From CAITSH01 sp945892985 (lineage in GTDB: Bacteria > Pseudomonadota > Gammaproteobacteria > Burkholderiales > SG8-39), in NCBI GenBank assembly GCA_945892985.1, contig CAMDDU010000038.1, positions 1 through 44,278 of the forward strand: a stretch of 44,278 nucleotides of DNA, written 5' to 3'. The position numbers were made by a program, and so were the translations under genes. The stretch's first letter is position 1, and each line of letters opens with the position of its first letter. Positions 23,971 through 31,659 of the stretch are shown piece by piece. The notes under the pieces are model-generated. The model saw only the letters and a program-made list of their open reading frames with translations. It was not told the origin of the DNA and ran no database searches.

Positions 23971-24339
23971 GATGAATTCCTCTAGAGAAGTGAAGCAGGT
24001 GGAGCCGGGGTGAAGTCAAGGTGGTACGGATGAAACAATCCATTTCTGCCGCAAAGGGCATCGAGCCGCTGCGCAAACATGGCCATTACACCAAAGTATC
24101 GGGGCGGTCGGCGAACTTGCTCAGTCCCGATAAAACAAAACCCACAGCAATTGGCGTGCCAAGCACATACCGTAACTGAACTGCGGGTCTTGCGCCAGAC
24201 GATAACCGCAATCGGGTGTGCCTATTGTGACTATTGTGCCTATTCTGCTTATTTAGGGGCTCTTTCAGCCTAATCCTGCCCTAAACGTGTCCCCCGATTG
24301 TGCCTCCGATTGTGTCCCCGGTGTGCCCCGGGTGTGCCT
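23971..24339. repeat. gene-free gap with a 9-bp drifting array
   Basis: Upstream of the ABC operon, 23971-24217 shows nothing recognisable. At 24218-24253 four 9-bp units follow each other: GTGCCTATT, GTGACTATT, GTGCCTATT, CTGCTTATT. From about 24284 to the amidase stop a GTGTCCCCCGATT/GTGCCTCCGATT/GTGTCCCCG/GTGTGCCCCGG series continues, again with related neighbouring units. Confidence 0.6.
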
Positions 24340-25635
24340 TCAGCGCGCCCTGGCGTGGGTAAAGTCGAGGGCAAAGCGCAGCAGCGTGTGTTCGTGAAAG
24401 GGGCGTGCCAGGGCTTGCATGCAGATCGGCCGGCCGCGGCGGTCTTGCGCCACCGGCAGCACCAGCGCCGGAAAGCCGAGGTAATTGACGAAGCCCATGA
24501 AGCGATGCAGCGCGAGTAGGCGGCGCGGTGCGAAACCCGTGCTGCGCGTGTCCACGGCGTCCCAGTCGGGCAGCGCTTCGGGCAGCGCGGGCAGCAGCAG
24601 GATGTCGCTGTGGCTGAAATAGCGCGCCGCAAAATCGCGCGCGTGTTGCGCCCGTGCGGCTTTGGCCGCGTTGTGCCATGCGTCGGGAATGGCCACCCCG
24701 GGCAGCGCGACGGCGCGGGCGCCATCGGGCAGGTCTTGTTGCTGCAGCCCGCCGCGGTGCAGGCGCGAGGCCTCGACATGCAGCAGGGTGTCGGCGAGGC
24801 GTGTCAGTTCGGCGTGAGCGGCAATCTCGCCTTGTGCATCGGCACCCGGAGCAAGCCCGAGGGCTTCGCAGAAGGCGGAAAGTGCGCCCGCCACCTCGTC
24901 ATCCAGGGACTTGATCGACAGGCGCGCGCTCAGTCGCGGCGCCCAATGCGCATCGCCGGGCGCTTCGCGCAGCTGCGGCGCCAGCACGCGCAGCACGGCG
25001 GCCGCATCTGCGGCGTTGCGCGCGAGCAGGCCGACGGTATCGAGTGAGGGCGAGAGCGGCATCACCCCCTCGGTGCCGAGTAATCCTGCGGTGGTCTTGA
25101 GCCCGATTACGCCGCAGGTGGCGGCCGGAATGCGCACCGAACCGGCGGTGTCGGTACCGAGTGAAACGTAACAGAGGCCTGCGGCCACGGCGACCGCCGA
25201 GCCGCTGGATGAGCCACCGACGGCGGCAGCGGCGTCGGCCGGGTTGATCACGCGCTGGGCGCTGTTGGCGTTCTCGCCGGTGGCGCCACAGGCAAGGGGC
25301 GCCATCACCAGCGTCGCCGATTGCGCCGCGCCGGCTTGTTGCAAAGCGGCGATCACCACTGCGGGGCGGCTTGCCGCATCTTCCCTACCGCCATGCACGC
25401 CGCAGCCGGGTGCGCGGCTCTGCAGGCTGAAAATATCCTTGTGGGCGAGGGCGATGCCGGCGAGCGGGCCGGCCATTGTGGTTTCAGGCCGGGGCAGGGC
25501 GTTGACCACGCAATGGCTGCTCGCATTGATCGGCTCGATGCGGGCGAACTGTGCCGCCAGCGCTTCGGCAACGCTGATGCGCCGCCCGCTGATAGCCGCG
25601 CGCAGTTCCAGCAACGTGGCCGGCAATTCAGCCAA
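24340..25635 (-). CDS. amidase signature family hydrolase (AtzE/GatA-like)
   Basis: A 431-aa enzyme of the amidase signature family. The Ser-cisSer-Lys triad is visible: the Lys in GIALAHKDIF, the cis-Ser in VGGSSSGSAVAVAAG and the nucleophile Ser in GTDTAGSVRIPA. The family hydrolyses amides to acids and ammonia. The likely start is TTG 25635 (AGGA 8 nt upstream). It overlaps the end of a 67-aa ORF by 8 bp, an arrangement like AtzG-AtzE, where a small GatC-like protein is needed for a stable amidase. Longer in-frame starts exist, but residues before the TTG read as a shadow of that ORF. Its position upstream of the importer and PuuE-like gene suggests shared nitrogen-compound use (inference). 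Confidence 0.85.
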   Translation of the reverse strand: MAELPATLLELRAAISGRRISVAEALAAQFARIEPINASSHCVVNALPRPETTMAGPLAGIALAHKDIFSLQSRAPGCGVHGGREDAASRPAVVIAALQQAGAAQSATLVMAPLACGATGENANSAQRVINPADAAAAVGGSSSGSAVAVAAGLCYVSLGTDTAGSVRIPAATCGVIGLKTTAGLLGTEGVMPLSPSLDTVGLLARNAADAAAVLRVLAPQLREAPGDAHWAPRLSARLSIKSLDDEVAGALSAFCEALGLAPGADAQGEIAAHAELTRLADTLLHVEASRLHRGGLQQQDLPDGARAVALPGVAIPDAWHNAAKAARAQHARDFAARYFSHSDILLLPALPEALPDWDAVDTRSTGFAPRRLLALHRFMGFVNYLGFPALVLPVAQDRRGRPICMQALARPFHEHTLLRFALDFTHARAR

Positions 25636-25831
25636 GGCCGATGTCCTGCAGTGCTTTGGCAAAATCGCCGGGTTTGTGCTTCGCGTCTGGCGCCGGTTCC
25701 AGGCGCAGCAGCGCCTTGGCGCAGGCAAGCCGCTGGCGCTCATCCGCGCTGATCTGCGCCGCGCCAAGCGCGGCGTCGACCATGCGGCCGGCGAGTGCAA
25801 GGTCGAGTGTTTTTGCTGCGGCGTCATGCAT
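25628..25831 (-). CDS. 67-aa small protein coupled to the amidase (AtzG/GatC-like by position)
   Basis: A 67-codon frame starting at ATG 25831, overlapping the amidase start by 8 bp. The predicted protein is helical and amphipathic (LALAGRMVDAALGAAQ, then DERQRLACAKALLRLE) and fits the size of AtzG (about 68 aa), the partner of the amidase AtzE. No direct sequence signature proves the relation. The ribosome site before the ATG is weak. Confidence rests on the size, composition and overlap. If real, it probably shields or stabilises the amidase. Confidence 0.55.
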   Translation of the reverse strand: MHDAAAKTLDLALAGRMVDAALGAAQISADERQRLACAKALLRLEPAPDAKHKPGDFAKALQDIGLG

Positions 25832-25952
25832 GTCGCGTCGATTCGATAGGCTTGCGTTGAACGGATTTACAAATCGGAATACGCCGTGCTATACCTTGAG
25901 TTCGCCATTGGCTCAATGACCTGTGAAGGGTTAAAAATTTAAAAAAACTTAT

Positions 25953-26047
25953 GTCATTGCGAGCGCAGCGAAGCAATCTCCTCGTACTTGTGACCGCCGT
26001 AGCAATGTCACCAGATTGCCGCGTCGGCTTCGCCTCCCCGCAATGAC
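25953..26047. repeat. CATTGCGAG-family hairpin element
   Basis: The left arm GTCATTGCGAGCGCAGCGAA and right arm GTCGGCTTCGCCTCCCCGCA enclose about 50 bp. It lies in the divergent gap between the amidase operon (minus) and the next gene (plus), about 95 bp before that gene's start. Confidence 0.85.
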
Positions 26048-26140
26048 CGATAATGCCCAGACAGACTGATAAATGGCGTCCCGCCAAATAGTATCAAACA
26101 ACACTTTCGAATTTTTTTCATGCTTGATCAAGGAGTAGTC

Positions 26141-26908
26141 ATGAGTGCCGAGCAATACCTGCCGCGCGACGCCCTCGGCTATCGCGCAAAAATCGGCGTG
26201 GTTGTCCCCGGCACCAACACCATTGTGCAGCCCGAATATGAGGCGCTCAAGCCGCCGGGGGTGAGCAACCACGTCATGCGCATGCTGCTGCCGGCACGCC
26301 CCTACGATGACATGAAAAACTACCAGCAAGCGCTCGAGACCGAGCACGGCAACCTTGAAGAGGCCCTCGACACGCTGCTGTTGTGCGAGCCGCAGGTGGT
26401 CGCGCACGGGCACTCGATACATTCGTTCCGCGGCGATGTCGAGCGTGCCCTGGCCGAAAAGGAGTACCTCGAAAATTATTGCAAGCTGCCCTTTATGACG
26501 CCCTCGTTGAGCCTTCTTGCCGGCCTGGAGGCCATAGGCAGGCCGCGCAATCTGGGCATCCTGACGCCCTACTGGCCGCCCGCGGACGAGATGATCGCCA
26601 ATTGGTTCCGCTCGGCCGGTTACAAGCCGGTGCATTCAAGCGGGCTGAAAACCGTCGGGCCGATTTCGGTGGCGATGGTCAGGCCGGAGGTGATCATGGC
26701 CGCCTTTGATGCCATCAACACGCCCGATGTCGAGGCGCTGATCCACGTTGGCACCAACCTGCCGGTGAGCGGTCTCACCGAGGCGATCGAAAAACGCTGC
26801 GGCAAACCGCTGATTGGCGTCAACGTCGCCACCTACTGGGCGGCACTGCGCCGGCTGGGCATCAAGGACCGCATCGAGGGCTTTGGTATGCTGGTGCGCG
26901 AGCACTGA
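26141..26908 (+). CDS. maleate isomerase/Asp-Glu racemase-family protein without catalytic cysteines
   Basis: A 255-aa protein. ATG 26141 has GGAG 5 nt upstream; the in-frame ATG at 26120 does not. The start KIGVVVPGTNTIVQPEYEAL matches the VPssNttxEPE motif of maleate cis-trans isomerase and arylmalonate decarboxylase relatives. In those enzymes one or two cysteines near residues 76-80 and 188-195 do the chemistry. Here the equivalent places read VVAHGHSIHSFRG and IHVGTNLPVSG: no Cys at either, but His and Thr instead. The fold is therefore conserved but the mechanism must differ, or it only binds ligand. It is monocistronic, ending at a strong bidirectional terminator shared with the convergent panE-like gene. 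Confidence 0.85.
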   Translation: MSAEQYLPRDALGYRAKIGVVVPGTNTIVQPEYEALKPPGVSNHVMRMLLPARPYDDMKNYQQALETEHGNLEEALDTLLLCEPQVVAHGHSIHSFRGDVERALAEKEYLENYCKLPFMTPSLSLLAGLEAIGRPRNLGILTPYWPPADEMIANWFRSAGYKPVHSSGLKTVGPISVAMVRPEVIMAAFDAINTPDVEALIHVGTNLPVSGLTEAIEKRCGKPLIGVNVATYWAALRRLGIKDRIEGFGMLVREH

Positions 26909-26960
26909 AGGCCTGAAACGGGCCTGCGTGAGGTGACTAAAAAGTCACGTCAATCAACGC

Positions 26961-26996
26961 AAAAGCCGCGCACAGCGCGGCTTTTGCATTTTTAAT
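26961..26996. terminator. bidirectional rho-independent terminator
   Basis: A perfect 11-bp stem AAAAGCCGCGC/GCGCGGCTTTT with an ACA loop (26961-26985), followed by GCATTTTTAA. The A-run on the left arm gives a T-run for the minus strand. It lies between the convergent genes ending at 26908 and 27057. Confidence 0.9.
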
Positions 26997-27056
26997 GTCG
27001 AAGAAATAAGTCGCAGGCGCGCTGCATCGGGCGATGCGCTGGCGCCAGCGCCCCGG

Positions 27057-27986
27057 TCAGCGCGCTTTTGTTCCGGCCGCATGCAGCGCAAGGATGTTGC
27101 ACACCGCCTCGTTGGCCGGTGTCGGCACGCCCTTGGCGCGACCGAGTTGTACCACGCCGCCGGCAAGCCAGTTCACCTCAAGCGGATTGCCGCGATCAAG
27201 ATCGTGGTACATCGATGAGGTCATGTCCTCGGGCAGCGTGTCGGCAAAGGCCAGGCGGTTCTCGGCAAAGTCCGCCGGCAGCGCCACGCCGTGGGCGCGG
27301 CCCACCGCAACCGTCTCGCGCATCAGTTGCAGCAAAAAACTGCGCGATTGCGCGTTGGTGCGAACCGGCCCGAGCGGCAGGCGCATTGTCGTTGTGGTCC
27401 CCGACAGGCCGACGAGGAAGACGTATTTCTCCCAGATCGACTTGCGCACGTCGGTCGAGAGCTCCGCCTTGACGCCGGCCTTGAGCAAGGCCTCGTGCAA
27501 GAAGGTGGCGCGTGCCGATGCGCGCCCGTCGTATTCGCCCTGCACGATGCGCTGCATGGTGCCGGTCTGCTGAATGACCCCGGCGCGCGCGATGTGGGAG
27601 GCGATATAGCTGACGCCGCCCATCACGGCGGCATCGCCCAGTTCGCGCCGCATGATGTCGTCCTTGATGACGCCGTTTTGCAGCGACAGCACGCCGGTGT
27701 CGGGGCCGAGCAGTGGTTTGATGGCGCGCGCCGCCGTCTCGGTATCCCAAAGCTTGACCGACAGGATGACGATATCTGCCTGGCCTAGCGTGGCCGGGTC
27801 GTCGGTGACGCGCACCTTGGCTACGTGGATATTGCCCTGCGGCGCGTTCTCGAGCAGCAGGCCGTGATCGCGCATTGCGGCTAGATGTGCGCCGCGTGCG
27901 ATAAAGCTCACGTCATAGCCGGCCTGCGCCATGCGGCCGCCGAAAAAGCCACCAACGCCGCCCGAACCCATCATGACTATCTTCAT
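27057..27986 (-). CDS. panE: 2-dehydropantoate 2-reductase (ketopantoate reductase) family
   Basis: A 309-aa NADPH-dependent reductase of the PanE/ApbA family at normal length. The nucleotide-binding loop is MGSGGVGGFFGGRMA (residues 6-20), followed by VILSVKLWDT and LSLQNGVIKDD, where Asn sits in the active site. The C-terminal domain has the conserved catalytic Lys region SIWEKYVFLV and NPLEVNWLAGGVV. ATG 27986 has AGGAGG 5 nt upstream, a strong site. PanE makes pantoate for coenzyme A; paralogues in catabolic regions reduce other 2-oxo acids, so housekeeping and specialised roles both remain possible. Confidence 0.88.
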   Translation of the reverse strand: MKIVMMGSGGVGGFFGGRMAQAGYDVSFIARGAHLAAMRDHGLLLENAPQGNIHVAKVRVTDDPATLGQADIVILSVKLWDTETAARAIKPLLGPDTGVLSLQNGVIKDDIMRRELGDAAVMGGVSYIASHIARAGVIQQTGTMQRIVQGEYDGRASARATFLHEALLKAGVKAELSTDVRKSIWEKYVFLVGLSGTTTTMRLPLGPVRTNAQSRSFLLQLMRETVAVGRAHGVALPADFAENRLAFADTLPEDMTSSMYHDLDRGNPLEVNWLAGGVVQLGRAKGVPTPANEAVCNILALHAAGTKAR

Positions 27987-28244
27987 GTTTCCTCCTATGA
28001 TGAATTCCGGTGTGCCGGATCCCGGTTTAAATCAGGCTGCAGTTTGCATCAAAATCCGGGCGCTTGCCCATGCCCGCCTTTGGTGTCGGTGCGCTCCCGC
28101 GTAATGTGACAAAAACGTCACCAAATATAGCCGGAAAGCCCTATCCGAAGCTGGTTTTAAATAATTAATGTCGATAAATTTAGCTAATTCAAGTGGCCAC
28201 CTCGCCTGCCGCCGCCCGGTTTTGTGCGGGCCGGGCCCACACCG

Positions 28245-28274
28245 TGACCTTTAGATGCCGCGAGTCGCTATAAT
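28245..28274 (+). promoter_or_regulatory. tRNA-Thr promoter
   Basis: An exact TATAAT (28269-28274) lies 9 nt before the first base of the tRNA, with a weak -35-like TGACCT at 28245-28250 (18-nt spacing). A GC-rich discriminator between -10 and the tRNA fits stable-RNA promoters. Confidence 0.65.
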
Positions 28275-28283
28275 GCGTGCCTC

Positions 28284-28359
28284 GCCGGATTAGCTCAGTT
28301 GGTAGAGCAGCGGTTTTGTAAACCGAAGGTCGCGGGTTCGATTCCTGCATCCGGCACCA
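28284..28359 (+). tRNA. tRNA-Thr (anticodon TGT)
   Basis: A 76-nt cloverleaf with encoded CCA end. The acceptor stem is GCCGGAT/ATCCGGC, the D-arm GCTC AGTTGGTA GAGC, the anticodon loop TTTGTAA with TGT at positions 34-36, and the T-arm GCGGG TTCGATT CCTGC. The top pair of the anticodon stem is a G/A mismatch, also seen in E. coli thrW-type tRNAs. It decodes ACA and related Thr codons. Confidence 0.97.
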
Positions 28360-28416
28360 GACACTGGCGATTGATGTGTATTGCAAAGCCTGCATTACCG
28401 TGGTAATGTAAATTTC

Positions 28417-28677
28417 ATGTCCATCGCCCACTCCAAATTGACCACCCAAAGCCAGATTTCCGTGCCGGCCGAAATTCGCAAGAAACTCGGTGTCGGACCG
28501 GGGTCGGTACTTGAATGGCTCGAGAAGGATGACGAGGTCGTGGTGCGAAAGGCGGGGCGGAACAGTTCCGCCGATGTGCACCATGCACTCTTTCCCGAGG
28601 GTGCCCCCGTGCAAAAGCGTATCGACGTGAAAGAGGCGATTCGCCGGCATATTCGCGCGAAGCATGCACGCCCTTGA
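28417..28677 (+). CDS. vapB: AbrB/MazE-type antitoxin (VapB)
   Basis: An 86-aa protein from ATG 28417. The N-terminal half is a SpoVT/AbrB swapped-hairpin DNA-binding domain: KLTTQSQISVPAEIRKKLGV (residues 7-26) followed by GSVLEWLEKDDEVVVRKA. The C-terminal tail is basic and likely wraps the toxin. It overlaps the PIN-domain toxin gene by 14 bp, the standard antitoxin-first arrangement. Such antitoxins block the toxin and repress their own promoter. It starts 58 nt after the tRNA-Thr gene, so read-through from the tRNA promoter is possible. Confidence 0.9.
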   Translation: MSIAHSKLTTQSQISVPAEIRKKLGVGPGSVLEWLEKDDEVVVRKAGRNSSADVHHALFPEGAPVQKRIDVKEAIRRHIRAKHARP

Positions 28678-29044
28678 TACCAACCTGCTGGTGCGGCTGG
28701 TGGTGCGAGATGATGCTGCACAGGTAAAGGTGGCCGAAGCCTTCATCGCGAAAGGGGCGTGGGTTTCCCACCTTGTGCTTGCTGAAACGCTGTGGGTTCT
28801 CGACACGGTCTATGAGCGCTCGGCGGCGCAGATCGCCAATGCGGTCGAACGACTGCTCAGTCATCGCGAATTGACTTTGCAGGACGCGGACGCCGTCAGG
28901 CTTGCGCTGGACCACTATCGCGCCCGTCCTTCGCTGGGATTCTCCGACTGCCTCGTTCTCGAGATCGCCCGCAAAGCCGGCCATTTGCCACTTGGCACCT
29001 TTGACCGGACACTCGCAAAACTGGACGGTGCGCATCGCTTGTAA
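28664..29044 (+). CDS. vapC: PIN-domain ribonuclease toxin (VapC)
   Basis: A 126-aa PIN-domain protein with the full acidic set for Mg2+: D5 (MHALDTN), E41 (LAETLW), D95 (GFSDCL) and D114 (GTFDRT). VapC toxins are endoribonucleases, often cutting tRNA or the ribosomal sarcin-ricin loop. All key residues are kept, so it is probably active. It overlaps vapB by 14 bp. Its position directly behind a tRNA gene is notable, but a link between target and neighbour is speculative. Confidence 0.92.
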   Translation: MHALDTNLLVRLVVRDDAAQVKVAEAFIAKGAWVSHLVLAETLWVLDTVYERSAAQIANAVERLLSHRELTLQDADAVRLALDHYRARPSLGFSDCLVLEIARKAGHLPLGTFDRTLAKLDGAHRL

Positions 29045-29069
29045 GGCGGGAAGCGCTGAGTCTGGCCCC

Positions 29070-30485
29070 ATGAGCGTCTCCAGCCCCGACGAACCTTTCC
29101 AGCGCGCGCTTGCATTGCACCAGTCCGGGCAACTGGACCAGGCCTCCGTGCTGTACCGGCAAGTTTTGGCGGTGCAACCCGAACATCCCGACGCTCTGCA
29201 TTTCTCCGCGCTGCTGGCGCACCAACTAGGGCGGCATGACGAGGCGATTGAGCTGTTCCGGCGGGCGCTGGCAGTGGCGCCCGATGTCGCCTTCATTCAT
29301 TCCAATCTCGGTCTGGCCCATGCTGCGGCCGGCCATGGTGACGCCGCCATCGCCAGCTTTGTGCGTGCCATCGATATCGATCCGGCCTTCGCTGTCGCGC
29401 ATTTCAATCTTGGCGCCAGGCTGCACACCGGCGGGCATTACGAAGAGGCGCGGCACCATTATGAAATCGCGCTCAGGCTGCAGCCCGATTACGCCGATGC
29501 GCGCTGGAATCTTGCCGATCTGGCGCTGGCCACAGGCGATTGGCGCGAGGGCTGGGCGCAGTATGGCGCGCGCTTTGAGCGGCCCGAGCTTGCGGCGGCG
29601 CAGGCGCCTTGGCGCGCCGATGCCGCGCCCGAATGGGATGGCGTCGCGTCGCTGCAGGGCAAATCGGTACTGATCTACCCGGAGGGCGGTTTCGGCGACC
29701 TGCTGATGTTTGCGCGCTTTGTCGCGCCGCTGGCGGCGCGCGGCGCACAGGTGCGTTTGCTGGTGCCGCGTGAGCTCACGCGCATCCTGCAGGGCCTTGC
29801 CGGTGTGGCCGAGTGCATCGCTTTCGATGGCGCCGGCCTGGTGCCGCCGCGCTGCGATTTCAAGCTGGCGCTGTTTAGTTTGCCGCGGGTGCTCGGGGTC
29901 ACGCCGGATAATGTGCCGGCGGCGGCCTATCTCAAGGCTGATGCCGCTGCGGTCGCGCGCTGGCGGCAGCGCCTTGGTGAAATCGATCCGGCGCGGCGCT
30001 TTCGCATCGGCATCAACTGGGCGGGGCGCGCCGACAATGCGCTGGAACCGCAGCGCGGCGTGCCCTTGCACCTGTTGGCGGGCTTGGCTGGGTTGGCCGG
30101 GCAGGCGGCGGGGCGCGTGCAACTTGTTTCAATGCAAAAAGGTCCGGCTGCGGCGCAACTTGCCGCGAGTAGCGGCATTGCCGACCTTGGCGGCGAGATC
30201 GCCGATTTTACCGATAGCGCGGCGCTGGCCTGCGCGCTTGACCTGGTGATCAGCAGCGATACCGGGCTGGCGCACTTGCTCGGTGCGCTGGGCTTGGACG
30301 CCTGGGTGTTGCTGCACCACCCCTGTGACTGGCGCTGGTCGGGCGTTGCGGGGAGGGCGGGCACACCCTGGTACCCGGGGCTGCGCTTGTTTCGGCAGAC
30401 CGTTCCGGGCGATTGGGGGACGGTGCTCGCCGCGGTGGCGGCCGCTTTGCCGGCGCGTATCGCCGCCGGTTGTTCGCAAAACTAA
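29070..30485 (+). CDS. TPR-repeat protein with glycosyltransferase-9-like C-terminal domain
   Basis: A 471-aa protein from ATG 29070; the longer frame before it is a shadow of vapC. Residues about 9-150 contain four tetratricopeptide repeats (ALHQSGQLDQASVLYRQVLA, ALLAHQLGRHDEAIELFRRA, GLAHAAAGHGDAAIASFVRA, ARLHTGGHYEEARHHYEIAL). Residues about 190-460 resemble the GT-B type C-domain seen in TPR-glycosyltransferase fusions: LIYPEGGFGDLLMFARFVAP, FRIGINWAG, then LVISSDTGLAHLLGALG. It may glycosylate a protein or surface structure; the donor is unknown. It starts 26 nt after vapC, but whether it is co-transcribed is unclear. Confidence 0.85.
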   Translation: MSVSSPDEPFQRALALHQSGQLDQASVLYRQVLAVQPEHPDALHFSALLAHQLGRHDEAIELFRRALAVAPDVAFIHSNLGLAHAAAGHGDAAIASFVRAIDIDPAFAVAHFNLGARLHTGGHYEEARHHYEIALRLQPDYADARWNLADLALATGDWREGWAQYGARFERPELAAAQAPWRADAAPEWDGVASLQGKSVLIYPEGGFGDLLMFARFVAPLAARGAQVRLLVPRELTRILQGLAGVAECIAFDGAGLVPPRCDFKLALFSLPRVLGVTPDNVPAAAYLKADAAAVARWRQRLGEIDPARRFRIGINWAGRADNALEPQRGVPLHLLAGLAGLAGQAAGRVQLVSMQKGPAAAQLAASSGIADLGGEIADFTDSAALACALDLVISSDTGLAHLLGALGLDAWVLLHHPCDWRWSGVAGRAGTPWYPGLRLFRQTVPGDWGTVLAAVAAALPARIAAGCSQN

Positions 30486-30662
30486 AAAATGGAAGAATGG
30501 GGCGCCGGCCGCTGTTAGCGCATCACATTGCCCCGGGTATTGCCTCGGGGATGGGCGATCGGTTTCGAATGTCATGGGGTCGAAACTTGCGTTCGAAACA
30601 TTCATTCGCAACGGATCGCAACTGACCGCAACTGACCGTTGAAAACACCAGGGAGATTGAAC

Positions 30663-31268
30663 ATGAAAACGCATCAACTGTTTGCCGCCGCAATCACCGG
30701 CCTCGGTTTTATGCTGGCCGCGCAGTTGGCTGTCGCACAGAACACCAATCAGCGCATTCGCGGCATCATCACCGCGGTCGAGGGCAATGTGCTCGCGGTC
30801 AAGACGCGCGAAGGCCAGGACATCAAGATCAACATGCCTGACAACGTCGCGGTGTCGGCGGCCAAGGCGGTGAAGCTGTCGGATTTCAAGGCCGATGCCT
30901 ACGTCGGCGTGACGGCGCGCGTGAATGCCGCGGGCGCCCTGGTGGCGAGCGAAGTGCACGCGCTGCCGCCGGCAGCCGCGCCCGGACACACGCCCTGGGA
31001 CAGCGCGCCCGGGGACACCATGACCAACGCCAACATGGTCAAGGTGGTCAAGACCGCGGCGGGCAACGAGCTCACCATGGAATTCAAGGGCGGTTCCAAG
31101 CAGATCCTGGTGCCCGAGGGCACGCCCATTGTCGACTTTGTACCCGCTGATAAATCGCTGCTGGTGCCGGGTGCGAGCATTTTCACCGGCGCATCGGTAT
31201 CGCCGGAGGGCAGGATCACCGCCGCGCGCATCGCAGTCAGCAAGGACGGCGTCAAACCGCCGCAATAA
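30663..31268 (+). CDS. exported beta-rich protein, DUF5666-like
   Basis: A 201-aa protein from ATG 30663 (GGGAG about 7 nt upstream; the TTG at 30639 is rejected). Residues 1-25 are a signal peptide (AITGLGFMLAAQLAVAQ). The mature part has repeated short strands around G-x-I-x-A-V-E-G-N and GVTARVNAAGALVASEVHAL, the pattern of small OB-like DUF5666 proteins. A second similar block follows (MVKVVKTAAGNELTMEFKGG). No catalytic motif is seen. It is probably a periplasmic protein of unknown role and stands alone. Confidence 0.75.
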   Translation: MKTHQLFAAAITGLGFMLAAQLAVAQNTNQRIRGIITAVEGNVLAVKTREGQDIKINMPDNVAVSAAKAVKLSDFKADAYVGVTARVNAAGALVASEVHALPPAAAPGHTPWDSAPGDTMTNANMVKVVKTAAGNELTMEFKGGSKQILVPEGTPIVDFVPADKSLLVPGASIFTGASVSPEGRITAARIAVSKDGVKPPQ

Positions 31269-31659
31269 TTCGCGTATCGCACCCACGGCCGCAGCCCCGC
31301 CGTCGTCGCCGCTTAGGGCGCTTATAGGGGCCGGTTTGGTGTGTGAAGGGATGCGCATGCGTTGAGATGGTCGTTTGATCCATGTCAAGCGGGCGTGAGT
31401 TCTGGCCGCCTAGTATGGAGATGTCTTGATGTTTTTAATCGGCCGGATAACGCGCCGCAGAAAATTAGGGTGGCCTGTGGCACTGCCACCTTTGCCGTCC
31501 GGGATTACATACGCACAGGAGGCGTGCTGAGGGTCGTCGCCTACGCGCTTATTTTGTTGTTCAGCGCAAGCTGTTGGTCGTGCTTGGGCTATATTTAACG
31601 CCGCAGCGCCCTTGAGCGCGGCTTGGGTTTTGTCGTTGCAGCCTTTGGGAGGATCAGCC
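31269..31659. other. intergenic stretch, no feature recognised
   Basis: About 390 bp. A 78-codon frame at 31362-31598 has a hydrophobic end but no ribosome site or family resemblance and is not accepted. No clear promoter with correct spacing, repeat or terminator was found. Confidence 0.4.

Noticed and set aside
28105..28122. CRP/FNR-like site TGTGAC-AAAAAC-GTCACC upstream of panE
   Set aside because: The half-sites are 8 bp apart rather than 6, and only five bases pair; too weak to call.
28330..28359. tRNA-Thr 3' end as an attachment site of an integrated element
   Set aside because: No second copy of the tRNA end and no integrase was seen downstream in the window.
30129..31388. 419-codon minus-strand frame
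   Set aside because: Antisense to two well-supported plus-strand genes.
31362..31598. 78-codon plus-strand frame with hydrophobic end
   Set aside because: No ribosome site, no family resemblance; the region is otherwise featureless.
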